In this document: positions 52,635 through 61,579 of the stretch, piece by piece
Layout: every line of letters starts with the position of its first letter
Numbering within the stretch: position 1 is the first letter of the stretch
Origin: an uncultured Exiguobacterium sp.
GTDB lineage: Bacteria > Bacillota > Bacilli > Exiguobacteriales > Exiguobacteriaceae
DNA length: 64,000 nt
Reading direction: 5' to 3'
Assembly (NCBI GenBank): GCA_913775715.1
Contig: CAJYMC010000005.1
Span: 1-64,000, forward strand
Notes under the pieces: model-generated
The model's database searches: none
Told to the model about the DNA's origin: nothing
Seen by the model: the letters and a program-made list of their open reading frames with translations, nothing else
Made by a program: the position numbers and the translations under genes

Positions 52635-53144
52635 TCAATCCCACTCTTCCGTCATCTCTTGTAGTTGCGTCAAAATATGCGTCAAGAGGAACGCACAAAG
52701 GGCAAGACTCGGCAGCCCGTGTCGCGAACCGTCCTCTGCCGGAAGTAGTCCTTTGTTGAACTTCAATGCGAGTGGAGCAATTGAACGCTCGAGCGTCTCC
52801 GTCACGTCACTGAGTGTGACGATCGCATAAGGCGTATGCCATGCGTCGTAACGGGCAAGAGAAGCGAGGAGATCCGAGCGTTCCGTATCTGGCGTGAAGA
52901 TTAAGACACGATCGACAGCGTGTAAGGTCTTTCGATCCTTGATCTTCGTAACGCGTTTCATCTGGTCCGGTCCTTCTGAAAGCATCGGATAGAGTCCTTC
53001 ACATTCGCCGTAGGCGTCGACGTAGACCGTACCTTCTCCGACGAGTGCTTGTGCGAGCAGACGGACGACATCGAATAGTTCGTCTTCTTGTTTTGCGAGC
53101 GTTTGCAATTTTCCGTTGAATTGTGTAGCTAAGATTTTCATCAT
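52635..53144 (-). CDS. DUF2529 protein (YwjG-like)
   Basis: 169-aa protein resembling B. subtilis YwjG (DUF2529), with a SIS-like nucleotide/sugar-binding alpha/beta appearance (VYVDAYGECEGLYPML, VLIFTPDTERSDLLASLARY). It lies between pyrG and the Spo0F-like gene on the minus strand, the same slot and orientation as ywjG. ATG follows AAAGGA with nine bases. Function unknown. Confidence 0.85.
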   Translation of the reverse strand: MMKILATQFNGKLQTLAKQEDELFDVVRLLAQALVGEGTVYVDAYGECEGLYPMLSEGPDQMKRVTKIKDRKTLHAVDRVLIFTPDTERSDLLASLARYDAWHTPYAIVTLSDVTETLERSIAPLALKFNKGLLPAEDGSRHGLPSLALCAFLLTHILTQLQEMTEEWD

Positions 53145-53238
53145 TTTTCTTCATCCTTTCTATGTTTCTCTCAAGGACAGTATAAAGCAAGTTTTGCTTT
53201 AGTGTAGAATGGAAATAACTAGAGGGGGAGTGGCAGAG

Positions 53239-53613
53239 ATGAAAGGCAGATTGTTGATCGTCGAGGATGAGCCGGGAATCCGGAATTTGCTTGCACAATT
53301 ATTCCGGGCAGAAGGGTATGAAACGGACGTCGCCGTCGATGGAGAGGAAGCGATCGTCTACTTACAACAAGCGGCATACGATCTATTGTTGATGGATGTC
53401 AACATGCCGGGGCGGACTGGGATCGAAGTGTTGCGTCATCAGGACCGAATCGGACGACGCGTCCGGACGATTTTAATGACGGCACTCGGTGAAAAAGAAG
53501 CGATGGAAGAAGCGAAACGATTAGGAGTCGTCGCCTTCTTCGGGAAGCCATTTGACATCTTTGAATTGAAAAAAGAAGTGACTGTGCAAATTTCTCACGA
53601 TGTAAGCGGTTAA
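53239..53613 (+). CDS. Stand-alone response regulator receiver, Spo0F-like
   Basis: 124 aa, only a receiver domain, the same length as B. subtilis Spo0F. The acidic pocket is Glu9-Asp10-Glu11, the phosphorylation site Asp53 in LLLMDVNMPG, the Thr in ILMTALGE, and the Lys in FFGKPFDIFELKKEV; FFGKPFDI resembles the Spo0F ending closely. It sits in the Spo0F position between ywjG and fbaA. No Spo0B or Spo0A gene is in the window. ATG (MKGRLLIV) lies after AGAGGGGGAG; a GTG three codons earlier is possible. Confidence 0.9.
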   Translation: MKGRLLIVEDEPGIRNLLAQLFRAEGYETDVAVDGEEAIVYLQQAAYDLLLMDVNMPGRTGIEVLRHQDRIGRRVRTILMTALGEKEAMEEAKRLGVVAFFGKPFDIFELKKEVTVQISHDVSG

Positions 53614-53678
53614 TCTTTCACGTCGCCGTCACAAACCAAAAAACCGAGCGAAATGCTGTACGTTCCGATGAATCAGTA

Positions 53679-53687
53679 TGTTATAAT
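53679..53687 (+). promoter_or_regulatory. Extended -10 promoter of fbaA
   Basis: TGTTATAAT (TG-N-TATAAT) lies 59 bp before the fbaA start; there is no good -35 box, as common for extended -10 promoters. Confidence 0.6.
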
Positions 53688-53745
53688 CAGTCTGAAATTG
53701 CACGAGTTCGTGTAAGCAGCGATCAAAACAGAGGAGGATGTCATT

Positions 53746-54600
53746 ATGCCATTAGTATCTATGACAGACATGTTAAACAAAGCTCTCGAAGGTAAGTATG
53801 CAGTAGGTCAATTCAACATCAACAACCTCGAGTGGACACAAGCGATTCTCGGTGCGGCTCAAGAAGAGCAGTCACCAGTCATCCTTGGAGTATCTGAAGG
53901 TGCAGCACGCCACATGGGCGGATTCTACACTGTCGTGAAAATGGTTGAAGGTCTCGTACACGACATGAAAATCACAGTTCCAGTTGCAATCCACCTCGAC
54001 CACGGTTCGAGCGTTGAGAAATGTAAAGAAGCGATCGACGCTGGATTTACATCTGTCATGATCGATGATTCACACAGCCCGATCGACACAAACATCGAAA
54101 CAACTAAAGCAGTCGTTGAATACGCTCACGCGAAAGGCGTTTCAGTAGAAGCTGAAGTTGGTACAGTTGGCGGACAAGAAGACGACGTCATCGGTGATGT
54201 CATGTACGCGAAACTTGACGAGTGTGTACGCATCGTCAAAGAAACTGGAATCGACACGCTTGCGCCTGCACTCGGTTCTGTTCACGGACCATACAAAGGT
54301 GAACCAAACCTCGGATTCAAAGAAATGGAAGAAATCCGTGACGCAACAAACCTCCCACTCGTTCTTCACGGTGGAACTGGAATTCCGACACACGATATCG
54401 AAAAAGCGATCTCACTCGGAACTTCAAAAATCAACGTTAACACAGAGAACCAAATCTCATTCGCGAAAGTCGTTCGTGAAGTGTTAGCTGAGAAACCAGA
54501 AGCATATGACCCACGCGTATTCATCGCACCAGGTCGTGAAGCAATCAAACAAACTGTCATCGGTAAGATGCGTGAGTTCGGTTCAAGCAACAAAGCTTAA
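53746..54600 (+). CDS. fbaA: Class II fructose-bisphosphate aldolase
   Basis: 284-aa zinc-dependent aldolase of glycolysis and gluconeogenesis. Metal ligands are visible in [14 protein letters not shown] (His-Asp-His region), [27 protein letters not shown] and LHGGTGIP. Strong codon bias and GAGGAGG ribosome-binding site fit a highly expressed gene. Next to transaldolase and, further on, glpX, as in B. subtilis. Confidence 0.97.
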   Translation: MPLVSMTDMLNKALEGKYAVGQFNINNLEWTQAILGAAQEEQSPVILGVSEGAARHMGGFYTVVKMVEGLVHDMKITVPVAIHLDHGSSVEKCKEAIDAGFTSVMIDDSHSPIDTNIETTKAVVEYAHAKGVSVEAEVGTVGGQEDDVIGDVMYAKLDECVRIVKETGIDTLAPALGSVHGPYKGEPNLGFKEMEEIRDATNLPLVLHGGTGIPTHDIEKAISLGTSKINVNTENQISFAKVVREVLAEKPEAYDPRVFIAPGREAIKQTVIGKMREFGSSNKA

Positions 54601-54618
54601 TCGACTCCTCTTTAAAGT

Positions 54619-54648
54619 GCGGTAGACTTCAGTCTACCGTGCTTTTTT
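54619..54648 (+). terminator. Terminator of fbaA
   Basis: GGTAGACT/AGTCTACC perfect stem with flanking GC pairs and T6. Confidence 0.92.
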
Positions 54649-54755
54649 CATATCATGTGAACGTGGATTCAATGGAAAACAGTAGGACTTCTCGTGAAAA
54701 AAAACCTATAATAGAGGCGTAAGCGATTTCAAGGGATGAAAGGGGAACGAGAAAG

Positions 54756-55403
54756 ATGAGATTTTTCATTGACACAGCAAACGTAGAGGACATCAAGAAA
54801 GCACATAAAATGGGGATTTTAGATGGTGTCACGACGAATCCGTCGCTCGTCGCTAAGGAAGGCGTCGATTTCCATACACGACTTCGTGAAATCTGTGAAA
54901 TCGTCGGGGACGTCTCTGTCAGCGCTGAAGTCATCGCGCTTGATGCAGAAGGAATGATTCGTGAAGGGAAGGAACTTGCCCAGATCGCACCGAACATTAC
55001 GGTTAAGGTTCCAATGACTCCGGCCGGACTCGAGGCGGTCGCAGCACTTTCAAAAGAGAAGATCACGACGAACGTCACATTGATCTTCAACCCGAACCAA
55101 GCATTACTCGCAGCCCGTGCTGGTGCGACATACGTATCACCATTCCTCGGTCGTCTAGATGATATCGGACAAGATGGAATGGGGCTCGTCGAGACGATTG
55201 CTCAAATTTTCGTCGTCCATGATATTCCGACACAAATCATCGCGGCATCGGTCCGGAACCCGGTTCATGTGACGAACGCCGCTCTCGCGGGCGCAGACAT
55301 CGCGACGATTCCATTCTCGGTCATCGAGTCACTCACACACCACCCACTCACGACGCAAGGAATCGAAAAATTCCTCGCGGACTGGGAAAAAACGCAGCAA
55401 TAA
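54756..55403 (+). CDS. Transaldolase/fructose-6-phosphate aldolase family (YwjH-like)
   Basis: 215-aa single-domain transaldolase of the short TalC/MipB subfamily. [12 protein letters not shown] at the start, [13 protein letters not shown], Schiff-base Lys in NITVKVPMT (about residue 84), and [12 protein letters not shown]. Members are either transaldolases or fructose-6-phosphate aldolases; Bacillus YwjH is a transaldolase, so the first is favoured. TATAAT promoter at 54707-54712 and AAAGGGGAACG ribosome-binding site. Confidence 0.94.
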   Translation: MRFFIDTANVEDIKKAHKMGILDGVTTNPSLVAKEGVDFHTRLREICEIVGDVSVSAEVIALDAEGMIREGKELAQIAPNITVKVPMTPAGLEAVAALSKEKITTNVTLIFNPNQALLAARAGATYVSPFLGRLDDIGQDGMGLVETIAQIFVVHDIPTQIIAASVRNPVHVTNAALAGADIATIPFSVIESLTHHPLTTQGIEKFLADWEKTQQ

Positions 55404-55431
55404 TCGTAGCGAAGAGAAAGGTTGATGGAAC

Positions 55432-56679
55432 GTGGACATTTTGCATATCGTAGGGCAACAACGCCTGGAAGGAACCGTATCAATCAGTGGTTCGAAGCAA
55501 AGCGCCATCCCGTGTCTTGCTGCAGCCCTCCTGACGGATCAGACGGTCGTTCTGGAAGGCGTGCCGGAGATTGGCGACGTCGCGACGATGATCGAGATTT
55601 TGGAGACGCTCGGCGCGGTCGTGACACGTCAAGGCGATATGGTGACGATTGATCCAAGTCGGGTCGAATCGATGCCGTTGACTGGTGCGGAGACGCGCAA
55701 GTTACGCGGATCGATCTACCTTATGAGCGTTCTGGCAGCCAGATTCAAACAAGGAGTCGTCGGTCTGCCTGGAGGTTATGCCATCGGACCACGACCGATC
55801 GATTTACACATCAAAGCACTAGAGCGTCTCGGTGTCTCTGTACGTAACGAGCAAGGCGTCCATTACATGCGCGTCGATCGTCTCGTCGGCAACCGGATTT
55901 ACCTCGATCTCCCGTCTTTCGGAGCGACGATCAGTGCGTTACTCGTCGCTGTCTTCGCTGAAGGAACGACTGTCATCGAAAACGCTGCCTATGACCCGGA
56001 AGTCATCGACGTCAGTACGATGTTGACGAACATGGGGGCAAGCGTCAAAGGGGCAGGAACGGACGAGATTCGAATCAAGGGCGTATCGCAACTAAGTGGT
56101 TGCCGGCATACCTTGATTCCAGACCGCATGGAGGCAGGAACGTTCTTGACGATGGGGGCGGCACTTGGACGCGTCACCGTCGATAACGTCATTCCGCTTC
56201 ATCTCGAGAGCGTCATCCAAAAACTCGAACGGTACGGTGCATTGATTGAAGCAACGGATGATTCCGTCACGGCGACGTTTCAGGAGGCGAAGCCGGTCGA
56301 TATTCGTGTCTTCCACTACGGTGGATTCCCGAGCGACTTACAACCTGTCATCTCGGCAGCGTTGTTGCAAGCGAAGGGAGCGAGTATCGTCGTCGATAAG
56401 TTGTACCCGCAACGTTTCCGGCATGTGCAGGAGTTACGACGCTTGAATGCTCGAATCACGCATGAAGACGCCTCAATCATCATTCGTGGTGGAGAAAACT
56501 TACTTGGTACGGAAATCGAGGCACCGGACCCACGCGGTGGCGCAGCACTTGTCTTGGCGGGACTTCTCGCTTCAGGGGAGACGACGTTGCACCACGCAGA
56601 AGTGCTTGACCAGAGTTACGAACGATTTGATCAGAAGTTGAAGGAACTAGGCGCCCTCGTATGGCGTGAAACGATTTGA
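55432..56679 (+). CDS. MurA/MurZ-like protein with altered active site
   Basis: 415-aa EPSP-synthase fold protein at the murZ (murAB) locus. MurA normally transfers enolpyruvate from PEP to UDP-GlcNAc in peptidoglycan synthesis. Fold motifs remain: SGSKQSA (Lys22), LRGSIYLM, GAGTDEIRI, IPDRMEAGTF and GGFPSDLQP. Active-site positions differ. The Cys of LPGGC is Tyr116 (LPGGYAIGPRPIDLHI), Asn23 is Gln, and the PEP-binding Arg of DRGYE is Gln394 (DQSYE). It may be inactive or a divergent enzyme, with another MurA elsewhere. Starts at GTG; AAAGG is ten bases upstream. No frameshift. Confidence 0.9.
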   Translation: MDILHIVGQQRLEGTVSISGSKQSAIPCLAAALLTDQTVVLEGVPEIGDVATMIEILETLGAVVTRQGDMVTIDPSRVESMPLTGAETRKLRGSIYLMSVLAARFKQGVVGLPGGYAIGPRPIDLHIKALERLGVSVRNEQGVHYMRVDRLVGNRIYLDLPSFGATISALLVAVFAEGTTVIENAAYDPEVIDVSTMLTNMGASVKGAGTDEIRIKGVSQLSGCRHTLIPDRMEAGTFLTMGAALGRVTVDNVIPLHLESVIQKLERYGALIEATDDSVTATFQEAKPVDIRVFHYGGFPSDLQPVISAALLQAKGASIVVDKLYPQRFRHVQELRRLNARITHEDASIIIRGGENLLGTEIEAPDPRGGAALVLAGLLASGETTLHHAEVLDQSYERFDQKLKELGALVWRETI

Positions 56680-56711
56680 CCGATTTGTAACAAGGGAGAG
56701 GGGACATACAC

Positions 56712-57677
56712 ATGGAGAGAAGTCTATCAATGGAACTTGTACGCGTCACGGAGGCAGCAGCGCTTGCCTCTGCGCGTTGGATGGGAAAAGGATTGAAGAA
56801 CGAAGCGGATGATGCGGCAACAAGCGCGATGCGTGATGTCTTCGATACGATTCCGATGAAAGGAACCGTCGTCATCGGGGAAGGCGAGATGGATGAAGCA
56901 CCGATGCTTTACATTGGAGAAAAGCTAGGAAATGGGTATGGACCACGACTCGACGTCGCTGTCGATCCGCTTGAAGGAACGAACATCGTCGCGAAAGGAA
57001 CATGGGGCGCACTCGCTGTTCTAGCAGTTGCGGATGCGGGCGATTTGCTTCACGCACCGGACATGTACATGGATAAGATCGCGGTTGGTCCGGAAGCAGC
57101 AGGACACATCAGTCTAGATGCGACGATCGAAGAAAACATCGCGGCCGTCGCGAAGGCGAAGAATAAGGAAATCGAAGACGTCGTCGTCTCGATCCTGGAT
57201 CGTGAACGTCACGAAGAAATCATTCAACGGATTCGGGCGACAGGGGCGCGGATTCGCTTGATTGGTGACGGTGACGTCGCTGCTGCGATCAATACGGCGT
57301 TCCCGCATACAGGGATCGATATCTTGCTCGGTTCAGGTGGCGCACCGGAAGGCGTTCTTGCTGCCGTTGCCTTGAAATGTCTCGGTGGTGAGCTCCAAGG
57401 ACGCTTGTTACCAGCAGACGATGCCGAAATCGCACGTTGCAAGAAGATGGGCATCGAAGATCCATCGAAGATCCTCATGATGGACGATCTTGTTGCCGGA
57501 GACGATTGTATCTTCGCTGCGACAGGCGTCACGGACAGTGAGTTGATGAAAGGTGTCCAGTTCACGGCGCAAGGCGGTCAGACACATTCTGTCGTCATGC
57601 GTGCGAAATCAGGAACGGTTCGTTTTGTCGAGGGTATCCACTCGTTCAAAAAGAAACCGAAGCTTGTCATTAAGTAA
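56712..57677 (+). CDS. glpX: Class II fructose-1,6-bisphosphatase GlpX
   Basis: 321-aa phosphatase of gluconeogenesis. The start [20 protein letters not shown] is the same as in B. subtilis YwjI/GlpX. Metal-binding motifs [17 protein letters not shown] and [10 protein letters not shown] are intact. AAGGGAGAGG is upstream of ATG. It lies 32 bp after the MurZ-like gene, probably in the same transcript. With fbaA and the transaldolase gene it makes a sugar-phosphate cluster. Confidence 0.96.
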   Translation: MERSLSMELVRVTEAAALASARWMGKGLKNEADDAATSAMRDVFDTIPMKGTVVIGEGEMDEAPMLYIGEKLGNGYGPRLDVAVDPLEGTNIVAKGTWGALAVLAVADAGDLLHAPDMYMDKIAVGPEAAGHISLDATIEENIAAVAKAKNKEIEDVVVSILDRERHEEIIQRIRATGARIRLIGDGDVAAAINTAFPHTGIDILLGSGGAPEGVLAAVALKCLGGELQGRLLPADDAEIARCKKMGIEDPSKILMMDDLVAGDDCIFAATGVTDSELMKGVQFTAQGGQTHSVVMRAKSGTVRFVEGIHSFKKKPKLVIK

Positions 57678-57715
57678 AACAGACTGACTCCTCAAAAAGG
57701 ACGTCTGGATCCACA

Positions 57716-57764
57716 CAAAAAGAGTTGGCGTTGCGGATGATCTCCGGAATGCCAACTCTTTTTT
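57716..57764 (+). terminator. Terminator of glpX
   Basis: AAAAAGAGTTGGC.TT pairs with AATGCCAACTCTTTTT, and the inner loop contains GGA/TCC. Confidence 0.9.
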
Positions 57765-57850
57765 GATATGTGTCTAGGAATCAAGACGTTCATCCTCAAC
57801 TTCTACAGGAAAAGGAAACGTGCTAAGTAAAGCAAGACCCGGTATTTCGT

Positions 57851-57910
57851 ATAAGCTGCGAGATGTCGCGGCTTATCTACCCCCTGAGGAAAGTGAGGAG
57901 ATGAACCTTG
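57851..57910 (+). repeat. Intergenic palindromic repeat (degenerate copy)
   Basis: ATAAGC-TGCGA-GATG-TCGCG-GCTTAT hairpin, followed by CCTGAGGAAAGTGAGGAGAT. The second part resembles the remnant at 47865-47898 and the end of the element at 48040-48164. It fills most of the otherwise empty space between glpX and the SDR gene. Confidence 0.5.
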
Positions 57911-57937
57911 AGTGGTAAATGAATCGTTATTTGGCGA

Positions 57938-58705
57938 TTACCGCGGACGCTGGACTTCTCCTGCTTGTCGGGTGACGTACCGACGCGGTAGAAAACGCGT
58001 CGAAAAGATGTACCAGGCATTCCCGAAGCCAGGAACGATGAACGTTTTTCCATTCATGTAGCCACGGTAGGCGATGCGCGCAACCGTCGGAGCATCCATG
58101 ACACCAGGTCGCAGGAATAGCCGCGACTGTTCAAGGTTTGCTGCCGATTCGAAACCGGTATGTGTCGCGCCCGGACAGACAACGCTGACTTGGATTCCGT
58201 CTTGTGCGAGTTCTTCCGTCAAGCCTTCCGAGAAATGAAGGACATAGGCTTTTGTTGCGTAGTAGACACTTAGCCATGGACCGCCTTCAAATGCAGCCGT
58301 TGACGCAAGATGGACGATGCGTCCTTTTGTTCCGTGTGCTTTCATGCGCGAGGCATAGACCTTCGTTACGTGCGTCAACGCTTCGATGTTCAAGGCAATC
58401 ATTCGAGACTCATCTTCAAAGGAAGTCTCAAGGAAGGAACCGAAGACACCGATTCCAGCATTGTTGATGACACAGTCGACTGGGATCTGTTCCGTTGCGC
58501 GAAATAGTGCCAGGCGATGCGTTCGCTGCGTTAAATCGTAAGGGAAGACGGTTGCCGTTCCCCCGAGTCGTTCGACATGGAACTTCGTTTCGAAAAGCGC
58601 CGTCGCATCACGTCCGACGAGCAGGACGTGATCCCCTTTCTTTGCATGGAGATAAGCGAATTCACGACCAAGGCCTCTTGAAGCCCCTGTGATTAAAACA
58701 TGCAT
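57938..58705 (-). CDS. Short-chain dehydrogenase/reductase (2)
   Basis: 255-aa classical SDR. TGASRGLGREFA at residues 6-17, NNAGIG, catalytic Ser in HLASTAAFEG, and YYATKAYVLHFSEGLTEEL with Tyr and Lys. The Arg of LVGRD suggests NADP. It resembles the YqjQ/DltE-like group. It is inserted together with the NlpC/P60 gene between glpX and rho, which are adjacent in B. subtilis. GGAGG precedes ATG. Confidence 0.9.
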   Translation of the reverse strand: MHVLITGASRGLGREFAYLHAKKGDHVLLVGRDATALFETKFHVERLGGTATVFPYDLTQRTHRLALFRATEQIPVDCVINNAGIGVFGSFLETSFEDESRMIALNIEALTHVTKVYASRMKAHGTKGRIVHLASTAAFEGGPWLSVYYATKAYVLHFSEGLTEELAQDGIQVSVVCPGATHTGFESAANLEQSRLFLRPGVMDAPTVARIAYRGYMNGKTFIVPGFGNAWYIFSTRFLPRRYVTRQAGEVQRPR

Positions 58706-58735
58706 CCTATTTCCTCCTCATATAATGAAATAGAT

Positions 58736-58768
58736 GAAAAAAGCGATCGAGCCAATGCTCAACCGCTT
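58736..58768 (-). terminator. Terminator of the NlpC/P60 gene
   Basis: On the minus strand GCGGTTGAGC pairs with GCTCGATCGC (one mismatch pair) around ATTG, followed by T6. Confidence 0.75.
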
Positions 58769-58780
58769 TGAGATGATGAA

Positions 58781-59458
58781 TTATAGGTAAGATCCTGCGC
58801 CGACAAGGCGTGAACCCCAGTACCCTGATTTGAAGCTCGAGTATTTAACGCCGCCTGTTTCTGAGTTGACCATACTTGACTTGCTTGTTGCGATTCCGAC
58901 GTGTTGAATGCCGCTACCGTGTGAGAAGAAGACAAGATCTCCTGGTTGTACTTTTGAAACGCTGACTTTCTTAGAAGAAGAATATTGTGAAGAAGACGTA
59001 CGTGGCAATGTTTTACCAGCCGCTTTCTTGTAAACGTAGCTTGTGAAACCAGAGCAGTCGAATCCACGAGTCGTCGTTCCGCCCCATACGTATGGTGTAC
59101 CTTTGTGTTTTGCTGCTTCGCTTAAGATTTTTGTCCGTTTAGAAGATGTGCTCGTTGTTTTTTTAGCGCTTGAAGATGATTTGTATGTCTTTGTGTACTG
59201 TGAGAAGACATAACGTGTTTTTCCGCCGTATGAGATTTTTGTCCAGCTGCCTGACTTGCCTTTGTATGTAAAGACTTGACCAGCATTGACTTTCCCGACG
59301 ATGCTTGCTTTCGTAGAAGGTGCTGTCCGAACACGAAGACCGTTGTCCGTGATCTTGACCTTTGTGACTGTCGCTGCTTCAACTTTACCTGTACCCACTG
59401 ATGTGAAACCTGAAACCACTAAAGCTGCTGTCGCGATCGATGCTAGAAAACGTTTCAT
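58781..59458 (-). CDS. Secreted SH3b-NlpC/P60 cell wall endopeptidase
   Basis: 225-aa exported protein. The signal peptide MKRFLASIATAALVVSGFTS ends near Ala28 (VEAA). An SH3b wall-binding domain follows (LRVRTAPSTKASIVGKVNAG, about residues 39-90), then a Lys/Ser-rich linker and an NlpC/P60 domain with the catalytic Cys in FDCSGF and His in IQHVGIAT. The third position is Asn (VNSET), one of the accepted variants. Such enzymes cut D-Glu-DAP or similar stem peptide bonds. The ATG has GGAGG ten bases upstream. The 354-bp space to rho contains an inverted repeat CTTACA-ACTG-TGTAAG (59543-59558) and the rho promoter. Confidence 0.93.
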   Translation of the reverse strand: MKRFLASIATAALVVSGFTSVGTGKVEAATVTKVKITDNGLRVRTAPSTKASIVGKVNAGQVFTYKGKSGSWTKISYGGKTRYVFSQYTKTYKSSSSAKKTTSTSSKRTKILSEAAKHKGTPYVWGGTTTRGFDCSGFTSYVYKKAAGKTLPRTSSSQYSSSKKVSVSKVQPGDLVFFSHGSGIQHVGIATSKSSMVNSETGGVKYSSFKSGYWGSRLVGAGSYL

Positions 59459-59693
59459 GTTAAGAATTCCTCCGTTTAATGTAGTGTGTTGCGTCCGTAA
59501 GTTATATGATGAAATCATTAAGTGTGTGATTAAGCAGTAAACCTTACAACTGTGTAAGAATTTTGTCTGCAGGAATATCTTAGCATGCGCGCACTTGAAA
59601 ACGTTTTTTCAGTTAGAAGACAAAACAGATGTTTTTGTAACATAACTGAAATAATATCCTTGAATATTACAAAGTAAGAAACGCAGAGGATTG

Positions 59694-59720
59694 TTGACGA
59701 CGAATTCAAAAAAATATGAT
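59694..59720 (+). promoter_or_regulatory. Probable rho promoter
   Basis: TTGACG followed by TATGAT, 15-bp spacing, or TGATAC at 17 bp. The leader then has a small hairpin ACATAC-CTCCTGAT-GTATGT (59746-59765) before AGGTGA and the rho start. Confidence 0.5.
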
Positions 59721-59812
59721 ACCTTTAGTTCACGAAAGAAATTACATACCTCCTGATGTATGTATGGAAGTATACTGAATGCAGTTGAATTTATAAAGAA
59801 TAGGTGAAGAAC

Positions 59813-61186
59813 ATGCCAACAACTGATAAAAAAGATAAACCAGAACGTTCCTATACACTGGCTCAATTGAGTCAACTGACATTAAAAGAACTCTACGAAA
59901 TCGCAAAGACGAAGAATGTTCCGCAGTACCGGGAGGCTCGTAAGCGTGAGTTGATGTTCAAGATTTTAAAAGCACAGGCTGAATCGACTGGTCTGTATTT
60001 CCTCGAAGGGGTACTCGAAGTCATCCCTGGTAATCCACAAATGCAAAACGATGGTGGCTTCGGCTTCCTTCGTCCTATCAATTATTCCCAATCCTCTGAA
60101 GATATCTATATCGCCGCTTCTCAAATCCGACGCTTTAACTTACGCAATGGTGATGTCGTCACAGGAAAAGTCCGTCCTCCAAAGGAAAATGAACGGTTCC
60201 AAGGATTGCTGAGTGTGGAAGCCGTCAACGGTGAAGCACCGGATACTGCCCGTAACCGTTTATTCTTCCCGGCACTGACACCGATCTATCCGGATCGTCT
60301 AATGCGACTTGAGACAGAACCACGTCATTTATCGGTTCGTGTCATGGATATGATCGCACCGGTCGGATTTGGACAACGCGGTTTGATCGTCGCACCACCC
60401 AAAGCAGGGAAGACGTCACTACTTAAAGAGATCGCGAATTCAATCCAGGAGAACCACCCAGACGTTGAGCTGATCATTCTCTTGATCGATGAGCGACCAG
60501 AGGAAGTAACGGACATCGAGCGTTCGGTCCCGGGAGCAGACGTCGTCAGTTCGACGTTCGACGAAACACCGGATAACCACGTCCGGATTTCTGAGCTTGT
60601 CCTTGAGCGGGCGATGCGACTCGTCGAACACAAGAAGGATGTCGTCATTTTGATGGATTCGATCACGCGTCTAACACGGGCTTATAACTTAACGGTGCCT
60701 CAAAGTGGGCGGACGCTTTCGGGGGGGATCGATCCAGCTGCGTTCCACAAACCAAAACGGTTCTTTGGTGCGGCGCGAAACATTGAACATGGTGGCAGTT
60801 TGACGATTCTTGCGACGGCACTCGTCGAGACGGGATCGCGCATGGATGACGTTATCTATGAGGAGTTCAAAGGAACAGGAAACATGGAGCTACATCTCGA
60901 TCGTAAGCTGTCAGAACGCCGGATCTTCCCGGCGATCGACATTCGCAAATCGGGTACAAGAAAGGAAGAACTCTTGCTTCCGAAAGAGCAGCTTGATGCG
61001 CTTTGGGCGATTCGCCGGACGATGACCGAGTCGAATGAGTTCGTCGATACGTTCCTGCGTAAGATTCGCGATACGAAAAATAATGAAGAATTTTTCGTTG
61101 AACTCGAGAAAGAACAGAAGAAGACGGTTCGACGCGCGCCGGCTAAACCGCGTACCGTCAAGAAGGAAACGACGACGGAAAAATAA
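59813..61186 (+). CDS. rho: Transcription termination factor Rho
   Basis: 457-aa hexameric RNA helicase that terminates transcription. It has an N-terminal Rho_N helical segment ([20 protein letters not shown]), an RNA-binding cold-shock domain with GGFGFLRP, Walker [11 protein letters not shown] (about residue 200), Walker [12 protein letters not shown], and the Q/R-loop region [21 protein letters not shown]. The C terminus carries a basic extension of about 30 residues ([16 protein letters not shown]), longer than I expect for B. subtilis Rho. ATG follows AGGTGA. Confidence 0.96.
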   Translation: MPTTDKKDKPERSYTLAQLSQLTLKELYEIAKTKNVPQYREARKRELMFKILKAQAESTGLYFLEGVLEVIPGNPQMQNDGGFGFLRPINYSQSSEDIYIAASQIRRFNLRNGDVVTGKVRPPKENERFQGLLSVEAVNGEAPDTARNRLFFPALTPIYPDRLMRLETEPRHLSVRVMDMIAPVGFGQRGLIVAPPKAGKTSLLKEIANSIQENHPDVELIILLIDERPEEVTDIERSVPGADVVSSTFDETPDNHVRISELVLERAMRLVEHKKDVVILMDSITRLTRAYNLTVPQSGRTLSGGIDPAAFHKPKRFFGAARNIEHGGSLTILATALVETGSRMDDVIYEEFKGTGNMELHLDRKLSERRIFPAIDIRKSGTRKEELLLPKEQLDALWAIRRTMTESNEFVDTFLRKIRDTKNNEEFFVELEKEQKKTVRRAPAKPRTVKKETTTEK

Positions 61187-61189
61187 CTA

Positions 61190-61218
61190 TTGCGACGCGT
61201 AAAAAAATCGTTTAGTAT
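61190..61218 (+). promoter_or_regulatory. Probable rpmE2 promoter
   Basis: TTGCGA, 17-bp spacer, TAGTAT, starting four bases after the rho stop. Confidence 0.6.
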
Positions 61219-61232
61219 AGGAAGGTAACTTA

Positions 61233-61257
61233 CTCTGGCTCAGCAAATGGACCAGGG
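61233..61257 (+). promoter_or_regulatory. Hairpin in the L31 gene leader
   Basis: CTCTGG pairs with CCAGGG (one G-U) around a 13-base loop, ending two bases before the GGAAGGAG ribosome-binding site. Ribosomal protein genes often have autoregulatory leaders; L31 binding here is only a guess. Confidence 0.35.
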
Positions 61258-61277
61258 CGGAAGGAGAGAAATCAACC

Positions 61278-61523
61278 ATGAAACAAGGAATTCACCCTAA
61301 CTACAACAAAGTAGTATTTATGGATTCAACGACTGAGTACAAATTCTTAAGCGGTTCTACTCGTTCTTCGAACGAAACGATCACTTGGGAAGATGGTAAC
61401 GAGTACCCACTCATCCGTGTGGATGTGTCTTCAGACTCGCACCCATTCTACACAGGTCGTCAAAAGTTCAACGCGGCAGATGGTCGTGTCGATCGCTTCA
61501 ACAAAAAATACGGCCGCAAGTAA
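61278..61523 (+). CDS. rpmE2: 50S ribosomal protein L31 type B
   Basis: 81-aa L31 of the zinc-independent (C-minus) type. It starts [20 protein letters not shown] and lacks the CxxC and paired cysteines of zinc-binding L31. FNKKYGR near the end is conserved. It occupies the position after rho, where B. subtilis has the zinc-containing RpmE. No Zur-like site is seen upstream; it has an ordinary promoter. Confidence 0.95.
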   Translation: MKQGIHPNYNKVVFMDSTTEYKFLSGSTRSSNETITWEDGNEYPLIRVDVSSDSHPFYTGRQKFNAADGRVDRFNKKYGRK

Positions 61524-61540
61524 TCACTTGCCGGTTCTTA

Positions 61541-61579
61541 AAAAACAGCCTGCCTCCTTTACGGAAGCAGGCTGTTTTT
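61541..61579. terminator. Bidirectional terminator
   Basis: AAAACAGCCTGC/GCAGGCTGTTTT stem with inner TCC/GGA. The converging DedA stop codon lies inside the loop region. Confidence 0.92.

Noticed and set aside
59540..59585. WalR box upstream of the NlpC/P60 gene (TGTAAG-N5-TGTCTG)
   Set aside because: Only the first half-site fits TGTWAH, and the orientation relative to the gene is unclear, so I do not call it.
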